A DNA stretch of 64,000 bases, from positions 244,826-308,825 of the forward strand of contig CAOKSY010000001.1 in the NCBI GenBank assembly GCA_948471525.1, written 5' to 3'. The notes beneath the pieces were generated by a model that searched no databases, was not told where the DNA came from, and saw nothing but the letters and a program-made list of their open reading frames with translations. Shown piece by piece: positions 43,688 to 50,998 of the stretch. Every line of letters begins with the position of its first letter. Positions within the stretch are counted from its first letter, which is position 1. Position numbers and translations under genes: made by a program. The stretch is from an uncultured Clostridia bacterium. Its GTDB lineage: Bacteria; Bacillota; Clostridia; Christensenellales; UBA3700.

Positions 43688-43890
43688 TTTGGCGATTAAA
43701 AATACGACTATATTTCGTTGGTTTTAGTATTATATCTACTGAAAATGGCATGTTTTTGCCATTTTTTACTGAACAGGTTCAATAATTTCAAATTTTCAAA
43801 GATAAAATCCGATTTTGAATAAATTAACTGATAAAGTTTATAATTAATACTGTAGATATTTTAGTAGATCTACTCTATCGGGAGGGAAAT

Positions 43891-44037
43891 ATGCCTAGAT
43901 GTATAATTTGCAACAGACACATCGAATATGAAAATGCATATATGTGCGATAAATGCAACAGTTGTACGTGCGCGGAATGCATTATAAGGTATGGCAAAGA
44001 CTGCGATTGCGGCGGTAGATTGCATCACGTAAATTAA
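43891..44037 (+). CDS. 48-aa cysteine-rich zinc-binding mini-protein
   Basis: ATG 43891 is preceded by a strong GGGAGGG. The product has a MPRCIICNRH knuckle, then YMCDKCNSCTCAECI and DCDCGGRLHH, giving nine cysteines and several histidines in 48 residues. That fits one or two small zinc fingers or ribbons. It is the first rightward gene beyond the 2-kb gene-free region and ends at its own terminator. The Shine-Dalgarno, terminator and cysteine spacing argue that it is real. Function unknown. Confidence 0.7.
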   Translation: MPRCIICNRHIEYENAYMCDKCNSCTCAECIIRYGKDCDCGGRLHHVN

Positions 44038-44038
44038 A

Positions 44039-44072
44039 AACGGCCTTGATGATCTCAAGGTCGTTATTTTTT
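44039..44072 (+). terminator. Terminator after the mini-protein gene
   Basis: AACGGCCTTGA, 5 nt, TCAAGGTCGTT, then a T run. It overlaps the 3' end of yabQ. Confidence 0.8.
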
Positions 44073-44435
44073 TATGCGTTTTGCAAATTTGCTTTGTGAA
44101 ATTTTGCGGATCAGTGCGTCGCATTTGCGTTTAATGGTTTTTCTGTATCTCATTATAGGCATATTTATTGCCAATCCGATAGCTACGCTCGCAAACAGCG
44201 ATATCAAAATATGGTAGAAATGCAGATTGTATTCGAATTTATTTAATATGCAATAAAAAAAGCATATACCGTACGTTAATGCATATAAAATCTGCGATAT
44301 GTGACGGTAAAATACATTCTTTATCAGAAATGCGCAGACAAACCAGTTCAGCGAATACAGCAGTCCGAAAGCCGCTCCGATCGCCGAACATATCAGCAAC
44401 GCATATGGCTGAGATAACGTGTCTCCCAATATCAT
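44064..44435 (-). CDS. yabQ: Spore cortex protein YabQ
   Basis: The 123-aa protein from ATG 44435 has four hydrophobic segments (about 8-28, 32-52, 58-72 and 76-98) and a basic tail, like YabQ. It begins MILGDTLSQPYALLICSAIG and shares a 4-bp stop/start overlap with yabP. In Bacillus YabP and YabQ form a forespore membrane complex needed for cortex formation. The longer upstream frame (to 44516) is antisense to nothing but overlaps yabP coding and is rejected. Confidence 0.72.
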   Translation of the reverse strand: MILGDTLSQPYALLICSAIGAAFGLLYSLNWFVCAFLIKNVFYRHISQILYALTYGICFFYCILNKFEYNLHFYHILISLFASVAIGLAINMPIMRYRKTIKRKCDALIRKISQSKFAKRIKK

Positions 44436-44716
44436 TTGAATACCCGTTTGAAGAAGGATACTTTTTGCTTTCCTTTTATGTATTTCAGCGTCGCCAGACT
44501 GCCGGATATAGTGCACGTGTAGCGTACTGTGTCTAGATTGACTACCGTCAGCTTTTCGCCTGTTATTATAAGCGTTTTGTCGCCGAGAGCGGCAACTATC
44601 TGTTTGTCGTCGCTTTCGATCATATTTGTGATGCCGTTGACCGTAATGCTGCTGTCAAAATCTATGCCTACCGATTTCGGCGTCTTTGCCGACACGGAAG
44701 AAGTTATCTGGCTCAT
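44432..44716 (-). CDS. yabP: Sporulation protein YabP
   Basis: The 94-aa protein has the YabP/YqfC layout: a short N-terminus, ITVNGITNMIESDDKQIVAAL, then LIITGEKLTVVNLDTVRYTCTI and the terminal KVSFFKRVFK typical of YabP. Its partner yabQ overlaps downstream. GAGGTG precedes the start. In Bacillus the pair lies directly behind spoVT-spoVB-like-yabN; here those genes are 8 kb away on the other strand. Confidence 0.8.
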   Translation of the reverse strand: MSQITSSVSAKTPKSVGIDFDSSITVNGITNMIESDDKQIVAALGDKTLIITGEKLTVVNLDTVRYTCTISGSLATLKYIKGKQKVSFFKRVFK

Positions 44717-45013
44717 TTTTACACCTCTTTGTTATTATGCGCTCAATTATAGATATTTTTGCAACTTATTTCGTTAAATCGGAACTATTATTCCCGTGGG
44801 CGATAAATATTCGTTCGCTATCGATTTGTGAAATTGGTTGCGTTAGATAATATAATATATTTTAATTTGTTCCAAATATGCGGAAATTCTGACATTTTTT
44901 TATATTTTTAAATTTGTTCGAGCTTTGTCGTACTTATGTTTTTGGATAAATTGGCGTTTATATGTTGACTAAAATAAGGATATTTGTTAATATAATACTT
45001 GCCTAAATAATTT
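44717..45013. other. Intergenic region upstream of yabP and tRNA-Leu
   Basis: AT-rich, about 300 bp. A promoter-like pair, TTGACT (44965-44970), 17 bp, TAATAT (44988-44993), precedes the tRNA. I see no ORF and no recognisable forespore promoter for yabP. Confidence 0.5.
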
Positions 45014-45100
45014 GCGGATATGGCGGAATTGGCAGACGCGTAAGATTCAGGTTCTTATGGTCGTAAGGCTGTGCAGGTTCAAGTCCTGTTATCCGCACCA
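45014..45100 (+). tRNA. tRNA-Leu (anticodon CAG)
   Basis: The 87-nt gene folds as a class II tRNA. The acceptor stem GCGGATA/TATCCGC has discriminator A and CCA encoded. The D arm is GCG-GAATTGGCAGA-CGC. The anticodon stem TAAGA/TCTTA encloses TTCAGGT, placing CAG at the anticodon. A long variable arm and the T arm CAGG-TTCAAGT-CCTG follow. It reads CUG leucine codons. Confidence 0.95.
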
Positions 45101-45108
45101 GGAAAAGC

Positions 45109-45140
45109 GTAAGTCAAAAATATTTGACTTACTCTTTTTT
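45109..45140 (+). terminator. Terminator of the tRNA-Leu gene
   Basis: GTAAGTCAAA, 4 nt, TTTGACTTAC, then a T run. Confidence 0.85.
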
Positions 45141-45258
45141 ATTATGTATAACTAATGACTTGAATAACAAATATTGCTGATTTTCTAATTGTAATAAACA
45201 TTTGGTGTAAAAATAAACAGAGGAACAAATTATTCCGCGATATTGCATTGATTATACT

Positions 45259-45462
45259 TTAATCTTCTCTTCCAAAAAGATAATCGATTGAAACGTTAAA
45301 AAAGTCCGCAATGATTATCGTGGTTTTTTGGTCAGGTTCGAACTGACCTTTTTCCCATCTTTGCAGATTTGGTTGGGAGGTTTTGATTATCGCTGCTAAT
45401 TGTCTTTGCGATAATCCGTTTTCCTCACGTAGTTCTTTCAATCGTTGTCCGAAAATTTCCAT
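45259..45462 (-). CDS. XRE-family DNA-binding regulator (67 aa)
   Basis: From ATG 45462 the protein is 67 aa, a single Cro/C1-type helix-turn-helix (LSQRQLAAIIKTSQPNLQRWEKG) ending FNVSIDYLFGRED. The upstream methionines in the frame (to 45489) are rejected because TATAAT lies 6 nt before ATG 45462. A perfect palindrome in the divergent promoter of the next gene and a related half-palindrome in its own promoter make it a likely repressor of both. Confidence 0.75.
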   Translation of the reverse strand: MEIFGQRLKELREENGLSQRQLAAIIKTSQPNLQRWEKGQFEPDQKTTIIIADFFNVSIDYLFGRED

Positions 45463-45468
45463 AAATTT

Positions 45469-45474
45469 ATTATA
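45469..45474 (-). promoter_or_regulatory. -10 box of the XRE gene, predicted leaderless
   Basis: TATAAT on the minus strand ends 6 nt before ATG 45462. No convincing -35 is present, so it may need an activator or be weak. Confidence 0.4.
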
Positions 45475-45495
45475 CATTAAATACATCAAAAATAC

Positions 45496-45525
45496 TTGAC
45501 TAATACATTTAATGTATCATATAAT
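45496..45525 (+). promoter_or_regulatory. Promoter with palindromic operator in its spacer
   Basis: TTGACT (45496-45501), 18 bp, TATAAT (45520-45525). The spacer holds the perfect palindrome ATACATT-T-AATGTAT (45503-45517). A related sequence, ATACATTAAATACAT, lies at about 45472-45486 in the divergent promoter. The XRE protein is the probable ligand. Confidence 0.7.
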
Positions 45526-45560
45526 GATTATATATAAAACGTATCAGAGGAGGAATTGTA

Positions 45561-45848
45561 GTGGAGGAATCAGAAATTTATAATTTACTAGGCCACAGAT
45601 TTTTGCTGAATTGGAAAGAAAAAATAGAGAAAGATGAGGGGGATACGTGGTTTTTTACCAATGAAAAGCAAGAATTAGAAAAAATAAAAGAATTTTTTAA
45701 TGAAGACGAGCAGAAATTGATATTTCGTTATACGTTGGCTATGGAAAACAAATTTGAATATCTTTATTATAATTTAAATATCAAAATCCTAAATTTTGGA
45801 GTTAAAATCGGTATGGAATTACAAAAAGCATTTTTAAAGGATGATTAA
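45561..45848 (+). CDS. 95-aa acidic hypothetical protein under XRE control
   Basis: GTG 45561 follows AGGAGG at 6 nt. The product is acidic and helical (EESEIYNLLGHRFLLNWKEK, then FFNEDEQKLIFRYTLAMEN). No TM segment and no recognised domain. Pairing a small soluble protein with a divergent XRE repressor is a layout seen in toxin-antitoxin and mobile-element modules, but nothing in the sequence shows toxicity. Codon use is more AT-rich than in the flanking core genes, suggesting acquisition. Confidence 0.6.
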   Translation: MEESEIYNLLGHRFLLNWKEKIEKDEGDTWFFTNEKQELEKIKEFFNEDEQKLIFRYTLAMENKFEYLYYNLNIKILNFGVKIGMELQKAFLKDD

Positions 45849-45983
45849 GAAATTTTGTTAATTTCAACTTCTCAAATTATTGAAAAAAGAGTATTATATG
45901 TCTGCAATTTTACGCATATTGCTATTTACAATTTAGTAAAAATATGAGATACTAATAAAAATATTTTAACGGAAGTATAAATT

Positions 45984-46493
45984 ATGTTTAACGACGATAA
46001 AGGTATGAGGGAAATGGCATTGGCTATTACTCATTATGTTTATAGGAATACTGCTATAGAAGACCATCATACAAATAACGTGAGAATGGATATGCAGTTC
46101 TATAAAAAAATATATAATTTGGTTTATAAAAAACTTAATACGGTAAAAGCGCTGCATAAATATATTGCCGACTATCCAAGCGCTGCAATAAAAAGAAAGG
46201 AAGATTACCAAGGACTTTTAAAGAGTGTGCCTGAAGAATATCAATTTAAATTTATAATTTACGTTCAAGATATTTTTGAATTAATTATTAATAAATTCGG
46301 TCTAGCATGGGAACCGGCTCAGGAGATAACTTGTGACTTGAAAGATAAAAGCCTTGCAAATTATGTTTTGTCGGGATGCTTTTTGGAAAGTTGTAAAAAC
46401 AATGCGATTTTGGATGATCCGACAATGTGTTACATCAATAAAGATATACACAATAGGATCTATACTTTGCTAATAAACGGTCATCTTAATTAG
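45984..46493 (+). CDS. 169-aa hypothetical protein
   Basis: GGAAG lies 8 nt before ATG 45984. The protein is helical and soluble, with repeated aromatic-rich helices (DMQFYKKIYNLVYKKL, YIADYPSAAIKRKEDYQGLL) and a histidine/Asp pair near IEDHHTNNV. AT-rich codon use resembles its upstream neighbour, not the core genes. No family recognised. It may belong to an acquired accessory patch together with the XRE gene and the chimeric pseudogene downstream. Confidence 0.6.
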   Translation: MFNDDKGMREMALAITHYVYRNTAIEDHHTNNVRMDMQFYKKIYNLVYKKLNTVKALHKYIADYPSAAIKRKEDYQGLLKSVPEEYQFKFIIYVQDIFELIINKFGLAWEPAQEITCDLKDKSLANYVLSGCFLESCKNNAILDDPTMCYINKDIHNRIYTLLINGHLN

Positions 46494-46547
46494 TTATTTA
46501 TTGTCAATTAAGCATATAAAAGAATTGTCGGGAACTAGGAGAATAAA

Positions 46548-47270
46548 ATGCCAACGTGGAATCCGTGGCGAGGTTGTCAAAAATATAGCGAAGGTTGCAA
46601 ATATTGTTATATCCATAAAGGGGATTTCAAACGGAAGATCGATACGAACGATATCGTAAAGACGGATAATTTTTATGCTCCCATAGCCAAGAATAAATCG
46701 GGCGAATATAAAATCAAATCGGGGCAGACGGTGTATCTTTGCTTTTCCACGGATTTTTTGATTGAGGAAGCCGATGACTGGCGGTCGGAATGTTGGCAGA
46801 TGATCAGGGAGCGTTCCGATTTGCACATTTTGTTTTTAACAAAACGCATCGAGCGGTTTATGGATTGCATACCCGATGATTGGCAAGACGGATACGACAA
46901 CGTTACCGTAGGATGTACGGTAGAGAATCTCTTTATTATGATTATAAAACTTAAACTGTTGCGTGAAAAGCGGAATTACGCGATTTACAAGGCGTTGGGA
47001 TATACTATCGTCGACATAATGACGCAGATAGCGATCTCTATGGTCATACTGGGCGCGATAGGAAGTCTGGTAGGGGCGCTGGTCGGGGCGTTTACTACGT
47101 CCCCCATACTGTCGCTATTCGGCGGATATATCGGCGCGGGGCATTTTGATTTTGTGATACCGTGGGGATTTACCGTTGCGATAATTTTCGGTATTTGCGC
47201 GTTGGTTTATCTTGTTTCTATGCTTTGCGCGATATCGGTAAGACGTATCCGACCGGCTATGGAAAGATAA
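46548..47270 (+). pseudogene. Chimeric ORF: truncated DUF5131-like protein joined to an ABC permease C-terminus
   Basis: Residues about 1-126 are the first half of a DUF5131 (phage Gp37/Gp68-like) protein: WNPWRGCQKYSEGCKYCYI with clustered cysteines, LCFSTDFLIEEADDWR, FLTKRIERF and YDNVTVGCTVEN. At about residue 127 (near base 46925) the sequence changes to LREKRNYAIYKALGYTIVDI and two to three TM helices, the C-terminus of an FtsX/MacB-type ABC transporter permease. Neither half is complete. The open frame spans the junction, so this is a deletion or recombination scar and unlikely to be functional as either protein. G+C rises after the junction. Confidence 0.75.
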
Positions 47271-47318
47271 TATACTGCGGCGTCGTAATAGTCTTGTAAT
47301 TTGCGTTTTCGGCGAGTA

Positions 47319-47355
47319 TTTAATAGACGGCAAAACTTGTTTGCCGTCTATTAAA
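47319..47355. terminator. Hairpin/terminator before the alpha-galactosidase gene
   Basis: Perfect 16-bp arms TTTAATAGACGGCAAA and its complement around 5 nt. The T run after it is weak. Confidence 0.7.
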
Positions 47356-47366
47356 ATAATTCGATA

Positions 47367-47395
47367 TTGACAGAATAAATAATATATAGTATCCT
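47367..47395 (+). promoter_or_regulatory. Promoter of the alpha-galactosidase gene
   Basis: TTGACA (47367-47372), 17 bp, TATCCT (47390-47395). AAAGGAG precedes ATG 47431. Confidence 0.65.
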
Positions 47396-47430
47396 TATAC
47401 AGTAATAATTGAAACCAAAAGGAGCCCTAT

Positions 47431-49092
47431 ATGGACGCAAGATCGTTATCGTTCGACATAAAGTATAAAGCCGACGGCAAAAAGTATATCTGCAAAAGCG
47501 ATAAATGCGAGCATTTTTCTCTCAAATATGATTTGACCGACGGAGTGCTGAATTTATCTGTTTTTCCAAATGCAAAAATAGAATTTTTATCTTTCAATAT
47601 TATTACCCCTTACAAATACTCGTCGGACGACAGGATATTTGTCAACGGATATCAGAGCTGGACGGACAGTATGGAATATTTTACCGACGGCAAGATGAGC
47701 GAACTCAAGGGAACCGTAAGAAGATTCATAAAGAGTCCTATGGGCAAGAAGATAGGACTTTCTAAATCGGGCGATACGCTTTTTTGGAAATATCCTAAGA
47801 AATCGGGAGTATTTTACGGCTGGTCGTACGGATACGTGCGCAGAGGCAACCGCGTAGACATATTCGGTTCGCTCGACGAAAGATGCGGATATACGGCGGT
47901 TACTTTCGACTGCACCGCAAACGCCGTCGTCATCACCAAAGAATTGCAGGGAGTTGTATTCGAGAGCGAGAAGAAATTACTCGCGTTTGCTACCGTCAGC
48001 GGAGAGTACGACGCGGCGTTTGACGAATATTTCGACAAGATGAACGTCAAATCCAGAGAGAACAAAAAGCGAGTCGGATATACGTCTTGGTATAACTACT
48101 ATTCAAATATAAGCGAAGAAATAATAAATCGCGATCTTGACAGTATCGCAAATCAAGATACTCACTTCGACTGTTTTCAGATCGACGACGGATATCAGAG
48201 AGCTGTAGGCGACTGGCTGATCACGGATACCAAGAAATTCCCCAACGGGATGAAGGTCATAGCGGACAGCATTCACGCGCACGGTATGCTTGCGGGACTG
48301 TGGCTTGCGCCCTTTGCCGCGACAAGAAAGTCGTTGCTTTTTCAGGAGCACCCGGATTGGTTTATAAAAGACAAAAACGGCAAGCCGTATAATACCGGTC
48401 CCAACTGGGGAGGCTTCTATTCGCTGGACGTTTACAATCCTCAGGCAAGAGATTATCTCAAGCGCGTATTCGACGTCGTGCTCAACGAATGGGGATACGA
48501 TCTCGTCAAACTGGATTTCCTTTACGGCGCTTGCGTGCTGCCTATGTACAATAAGACTCGCGGCGAGATCATGTGCGACGCTATGGATTTTATAAGAGAA
48601 TGCTGCAAAGATAAGCTGATACTCGGTTGCGGCGTTCCGCTTATGCCCGCATTCGGCAAAGTAGATTACTGCCGAATAGGCGCGGATATAGATCTTGCGT
48701 GGAAAAACAAACCCAATACCATTCGCGAAGACGTCTCCACTCCGCACGCCGTATGCAATACCGTATTCAGAAGGCATCTCGACGGCAGAGCTTGGAAAAA
48801 CGACCCCGACGTATTTATGCTCAGAGACAACAATATGTTTATGCCTTTGAAGAAGAGAAAACTTCTGGCAAAGATAAATTCCACTTTCGGAAGTTTACTG
48901 TTTATTTCCGACGACGTGCGAGAGTACGACGAAGAAAAGAAAGCCGCGCTCAAAGACACTTTTGAACAAAAGGACGTCGAGATCATTTCGGCGGGCTTTG
49001 AGAAAAAAGATATATTGAAGTTGGTCTTCAGCGAGAACGGCGAGAGCAAGACGCTTGTTTTCAACGTGCGCAACGGAGAAGAATTCCAATAA
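47431..49092 (+). CDS. GH36 alpha-galactosidase (Thermotoga GalA type)
   Basis: The 553-aa enzyme hydrolyses alpha-1,6-galactosides such as melibiose or raffinose. The length and motifs match the short GH36 group. Seen: FQIDDGYQRAVGDW, GLWLAPFAA, DLVKLDFLYGA with the nucleophile Asp362, and GCGVPLMPAFGKVDYCRIGADIDLAW-like acid/base region with Asp419. There is no signal peptide, so it acts in the cytoplasm on imported sugars. No transporter gene is adjacent. It has its own promoter and precedes birA. Confidence 0.88.
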   Translation: MDARSLSFDIKYKADGKKYICKSDKCEHFSLKYDLTDGVLNLSVFPNAKIEFLSFNIITPYKYSSDDRIFVNGYQSWTDSMEYFTDGKMSELKGTVRRFIKSPMGKKIGLSKSGDTLFWKYPKKSGVFYGWSYGYVRRGNRVDIFGSLDERCGYTAVTFDCTANAVVITKELQGVVFESEKKLLAFATVSGEYDAAFDEYFDKMNVKSRENKKRVGYTSWYNYYSNISEEIINRDLDSIANQDTHFDCFQIDDGYQRAVGDWLITDTKKFPNGMKVIADSIHAHGMLAGLWLAPFAATRKSLLFQEHPDWFIKDKNGKPYNTGPNWGGFYSLDVYNPQARDYLKRVFDVVLNEWGYDLVKLDFLYGACVLPMYNKTRGEIMCDAMDFIRECCKDKLILGCGVPLMPAFGKVDYCRIGADIDLAWKNKPNTIREDVSTPHAVCNTVFRRHLDGRAWKNDPDVFMLRDNNMFMPLKKRKLLAKINSTFGSLLFISDDVREYDEEKKAALKDTFEQKDVEIISAGFEKKDILKLVFSENGESKTLVFNVRNGEEFQ

Positions 49093-49123
49093 TTTTTCAA
49101 TAGTAAAATAACTGTATCGATAA

Positions 49124-49155
49124 TTGTCAACTTGTTTATCAAAATTGGTTGACAA
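49124..49155. promoter_or_regulatory. BirA operator overlapping the birA-bioY promoter
   Basis: TTGTCAAC (49124-49131), 16 bp, GTTGACAA (49148-49155). The arm sequence and spacing fit the known BirA box (TTGTAAAC-N16-GTTTACAA type). The right arm contains the -35 TTGACA. The longer 12-bp inverted repeat (49120-49131 with 49148-49159) followed by T's could also end the alpha-galactosidase transcript. Confidence 0.75.
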
Positions 49156-49177
49156 TTATTTTTTATTTCTGTATACT
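49149..49177 (+). promoter_or_regulatory. birA-bioY promoter
   Basis: TTGACA (49149-49154), 17 bp, TATACT (49172-49177). Binding of BirA to the overlapping operator would block it. Confidence 0.8.
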
Positions 49178-49209
49178 TGCAAAGAACAAGGCCTTGAGAG
49201 GTAAGAGCT

Positions 49210-50196
49210 ATGACTTTAAAAAACAGGATATTGCAGATTTTCGAGAATCACAGAGGAGAAAGCATCTCGGGGCAGCAGCTTGCCGACGAGCTTTGCGTAT
49301 CGCGCAACAGCGTGTGGAAGAGCGTCAAATCTCTTCAGAACGAGGGCTACAGGATCTTGGCGGCGACCAACAAAGGATATATCCTCGAAGAGGACAACGA
49401 TATCGTCTCGCGTGAGAGCGTCATAGCCGCCCTGGGAGACAGGTATTCGCTGGCTGACATCTCAGTGCTCAAGACTACGCCGTCGACCAATACAGAGGCA
49501 ATGACGAGGCTTTTGGACGGCAGGATAACGCACGGATCGCTCATCGTCGCCGACGAGCAGTCCAAGGGCAGGGGAAGAATGGGCAAGAGTTTCTTCTCTC
49601 CCAAGAGCGGTATATATATGAGCGTCTGTCTGTGTAAGAGCGTGGAGAATATGTCGGACGTGATGGTCATCACTCCCGCGGCGGCGGTGGCGGTGCGCAG
49701 GAGCATAGCCAAATTTACCGATATAGACGCGCGGATAAAGTGGGTCAACGATATATATATCGGTAAGAAAAAAGTATGCGGTATCCTCACGCAGGCGGAT
49801 ATAGATTTCGAGAGCGGCAAGGCGGGCACTTTTATCGTAGGTATAGGGATAAACTTTATAAATCAAAAATTCCCCGACGATATCAAGGACAGAGCGTGCG
49901 CGCTGTTTGACGAGCGTCCCGTCTCGGTGACGAGAAGCAAGATGATAGCGGAGATATATTCTCAGTTGCTCGATCTTACGGACGATCTTTCCGATAGATC
50001 GTTTATGGACGAATACAGACGTTATTCGTTGGTCTTAGGCAAGGAGATAAGCTATTCGCTCAACGGCGAGGAAAAACGCGGAACCGTGAGAGATATAGAC
50101 GACGACGGCGCGCTGATAGTGAGAGAAGGGGAAAAGGAGCGCAAACTTAATTGCGGAGAAATTTCTATAAGGAGTGCGGACAATGAATGGATCTGA
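49210..50196 (+). CDS. birA: Bifunctional biotin-protein ligase/biotin operon repressor BirA
   Basis: The 328-aa protein has an N-terminal winged helix (GESISGQQLADELCVSRNSVWKSVKSL) and a C-terminal ligase domain with TPSTNTEAM, DEQSKGRGRMGKSFFSP (biotinyl-AMP loop), IKWVNDIY and GIGINF, plus an SH3-like end. It attaches biotin to carboxylase carrier proteins and, when biotinyl-AMP accumulates, represses biotin genes. GAGAGGTAA precedes the start. A BirA box lies in its own promoter, so it is probably autoregulated together with bioY. Confidence 0.95.
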   Translation: MTLKNRILQIFENHRGESISGQQLADELCVSRNSVWKSVKSLQNEGYRILAATNKGYILEEDNDIVSRESVIAALGDRYSLADISVLKTTPSTNTEAMTRLLDGRITHGSLIVADEQSKGRGRMGKSFFSPKSGIYMSVCLCKSVENMSDVMVITPAAAVAVRRSIAKFTDIDARIKWVNDIYIGKKKVCGILTQADIDFESGKAGTFIVGIGINFINQKFPDDIKDRACALFDERPVSVTRSKMIAEIYSQLLDLTDDLSDRSFMDEYRRYSLVLGKEISYSLNGEEKRGTVRDIDDDGALIVREGEKERKLNCGEISIRSADNEWI

Positions 50197-50869
50197 CAAA
50201 AGACAAGACCCGATAGACGGGGAAGACAATGCCGTTTGCGAGAGCGAAAACGGCGCTATCGAAATGACTGACGGCGCGAGAGCGCAGGCGGTTGCGGCTC
50301 GAGACAAGAGGAGAACTTATCTTCTGGGAATAGCGATGGCGGGTATTTTTATCGCATTCATCGCGGTCGGCGCGTATATCAATATTCCGATCGGCACGAT
50401 AAAGATAACGATGCAGTTTTTGGTTACTAATATCTGCGTGCTGTTGCTCGGCAAAAAGTGGGGAACCCTCACCGTTGCGCTATACGTATTCCTCGGACTT
50501 TGCGGATTGCCGATATTTTCCGATTTCAGCGGCGGTTTCGCGTATGCGCTCAAGCCCTCCTTCGGATTTTTGATAGGCTTTGTGGTAGGCGGATTTTTTG
50601 CATCTTGGTACCGTGAGAAGACGGGCAAGAATACCTTCGGCGTATATATGACGGCTTCTATGATAAATCTTGTGATAATGGATATCATAGGCACTGTTTA
50701 CGGCGCGGTGATCATGTACGGATATATGCATTCGACTATGGGCGCGTGGGCTTTTCTTATGACGTTTTTGCTGCCGTTTATTCCGATAGACATAGCAAAG
50801 TGCGCGGTGGGCAGCGTCGTATGTTGCAGACTGTACAGATTCGGTCTCGCGGAGAGAAGGGCGTCCTGA
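50183..50869 (+). CDS. bioY: Biotin ECF transporter S component BioY
   Basis: From ATG 50183 (GGAG 8 nt upstream) the protein is 228 aa. A polar N-terminal extension of about 45 residues is followed by six TM helices with the BioY signature GAYINIPIGTIKITMQFLV, GLCGLPIFSDFSGGFAYAL and SFGFLIGFVVGGF. It binds biotin outside and uses the shared ECF energising module for uptake. It overlaps birA by 14 bp. No bioB/D/F genes are present, pointing to biotin scavenging, though only this window was seen. Confidence 0.95.
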   Translation: MNGSDKRQDPIDGEDNAVCESENGAIEMTDGARAQAVAARDKRRTYLLGIAMAGIFIAFIAVGAYINIPIGTIKITMQFLVTNICVLLLGKKWGTLTVALYVFLGLCGLPIFSDFSGGFAYALKPSFGFLIGFVVGGFFASWYREKTGKNTFGVYMTASMINLVIMDIIGTVYGAVIMYGYMHSTMGAWAFLMTFLLPFIPIDIAKCAVGSVVCCRLYRFGLAERRAS

Positions 50870-50901
50870 CGGATAAAAAATAAATACAGATACGGCTTTA
50901 T

Positions 50902-50938
50902 GGCGGCATGTCGTTTTGGCACGCCGCTATTGCTTTTT
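50902..50938 (+). terminator. Terminator after bioY
   Basis: GCGGCATG, 9 nt, CACGCCGC (one mismatch), then a T run. Confidence 0.65.
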
Positions 50939-50998
50939 TGTATAAGCGTGATAGACTGGATAGTAGTCTCTGCTCTTTCCCCGAAGAATGGAGAATTT

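Larger units (their letters stand above)
41913..43890. other. 2-kb gene-free AT-rich region, candidate oriC/parS segment
   Basis: No ORF of plausible composition occurs here; the frames at 43028 and 43591 lack ribosome-binding sites and family resemblance. The region holds three parS-like 16-mers, one stretched parS-like inverted repeat, two exact DnaA boxes, a perfect hairpin and AT-rich stretches (for example 42720-42770). It lies upstream of the rpmH operon, where origins sit in many Firmicutes. Genes to the right are mostly plus-strand and genes to the left mostly minus-strand. No RNA gene was recognised. Confidence 0.65.

Noticed and set aside
41913..43890. Hidden RNA gene (RNase P RNA, SRP RNA, 6S or tmRNA)
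   Set aside because: I looked for their conserved stems and found none; the visible structure is better explained by protein-binding sites.
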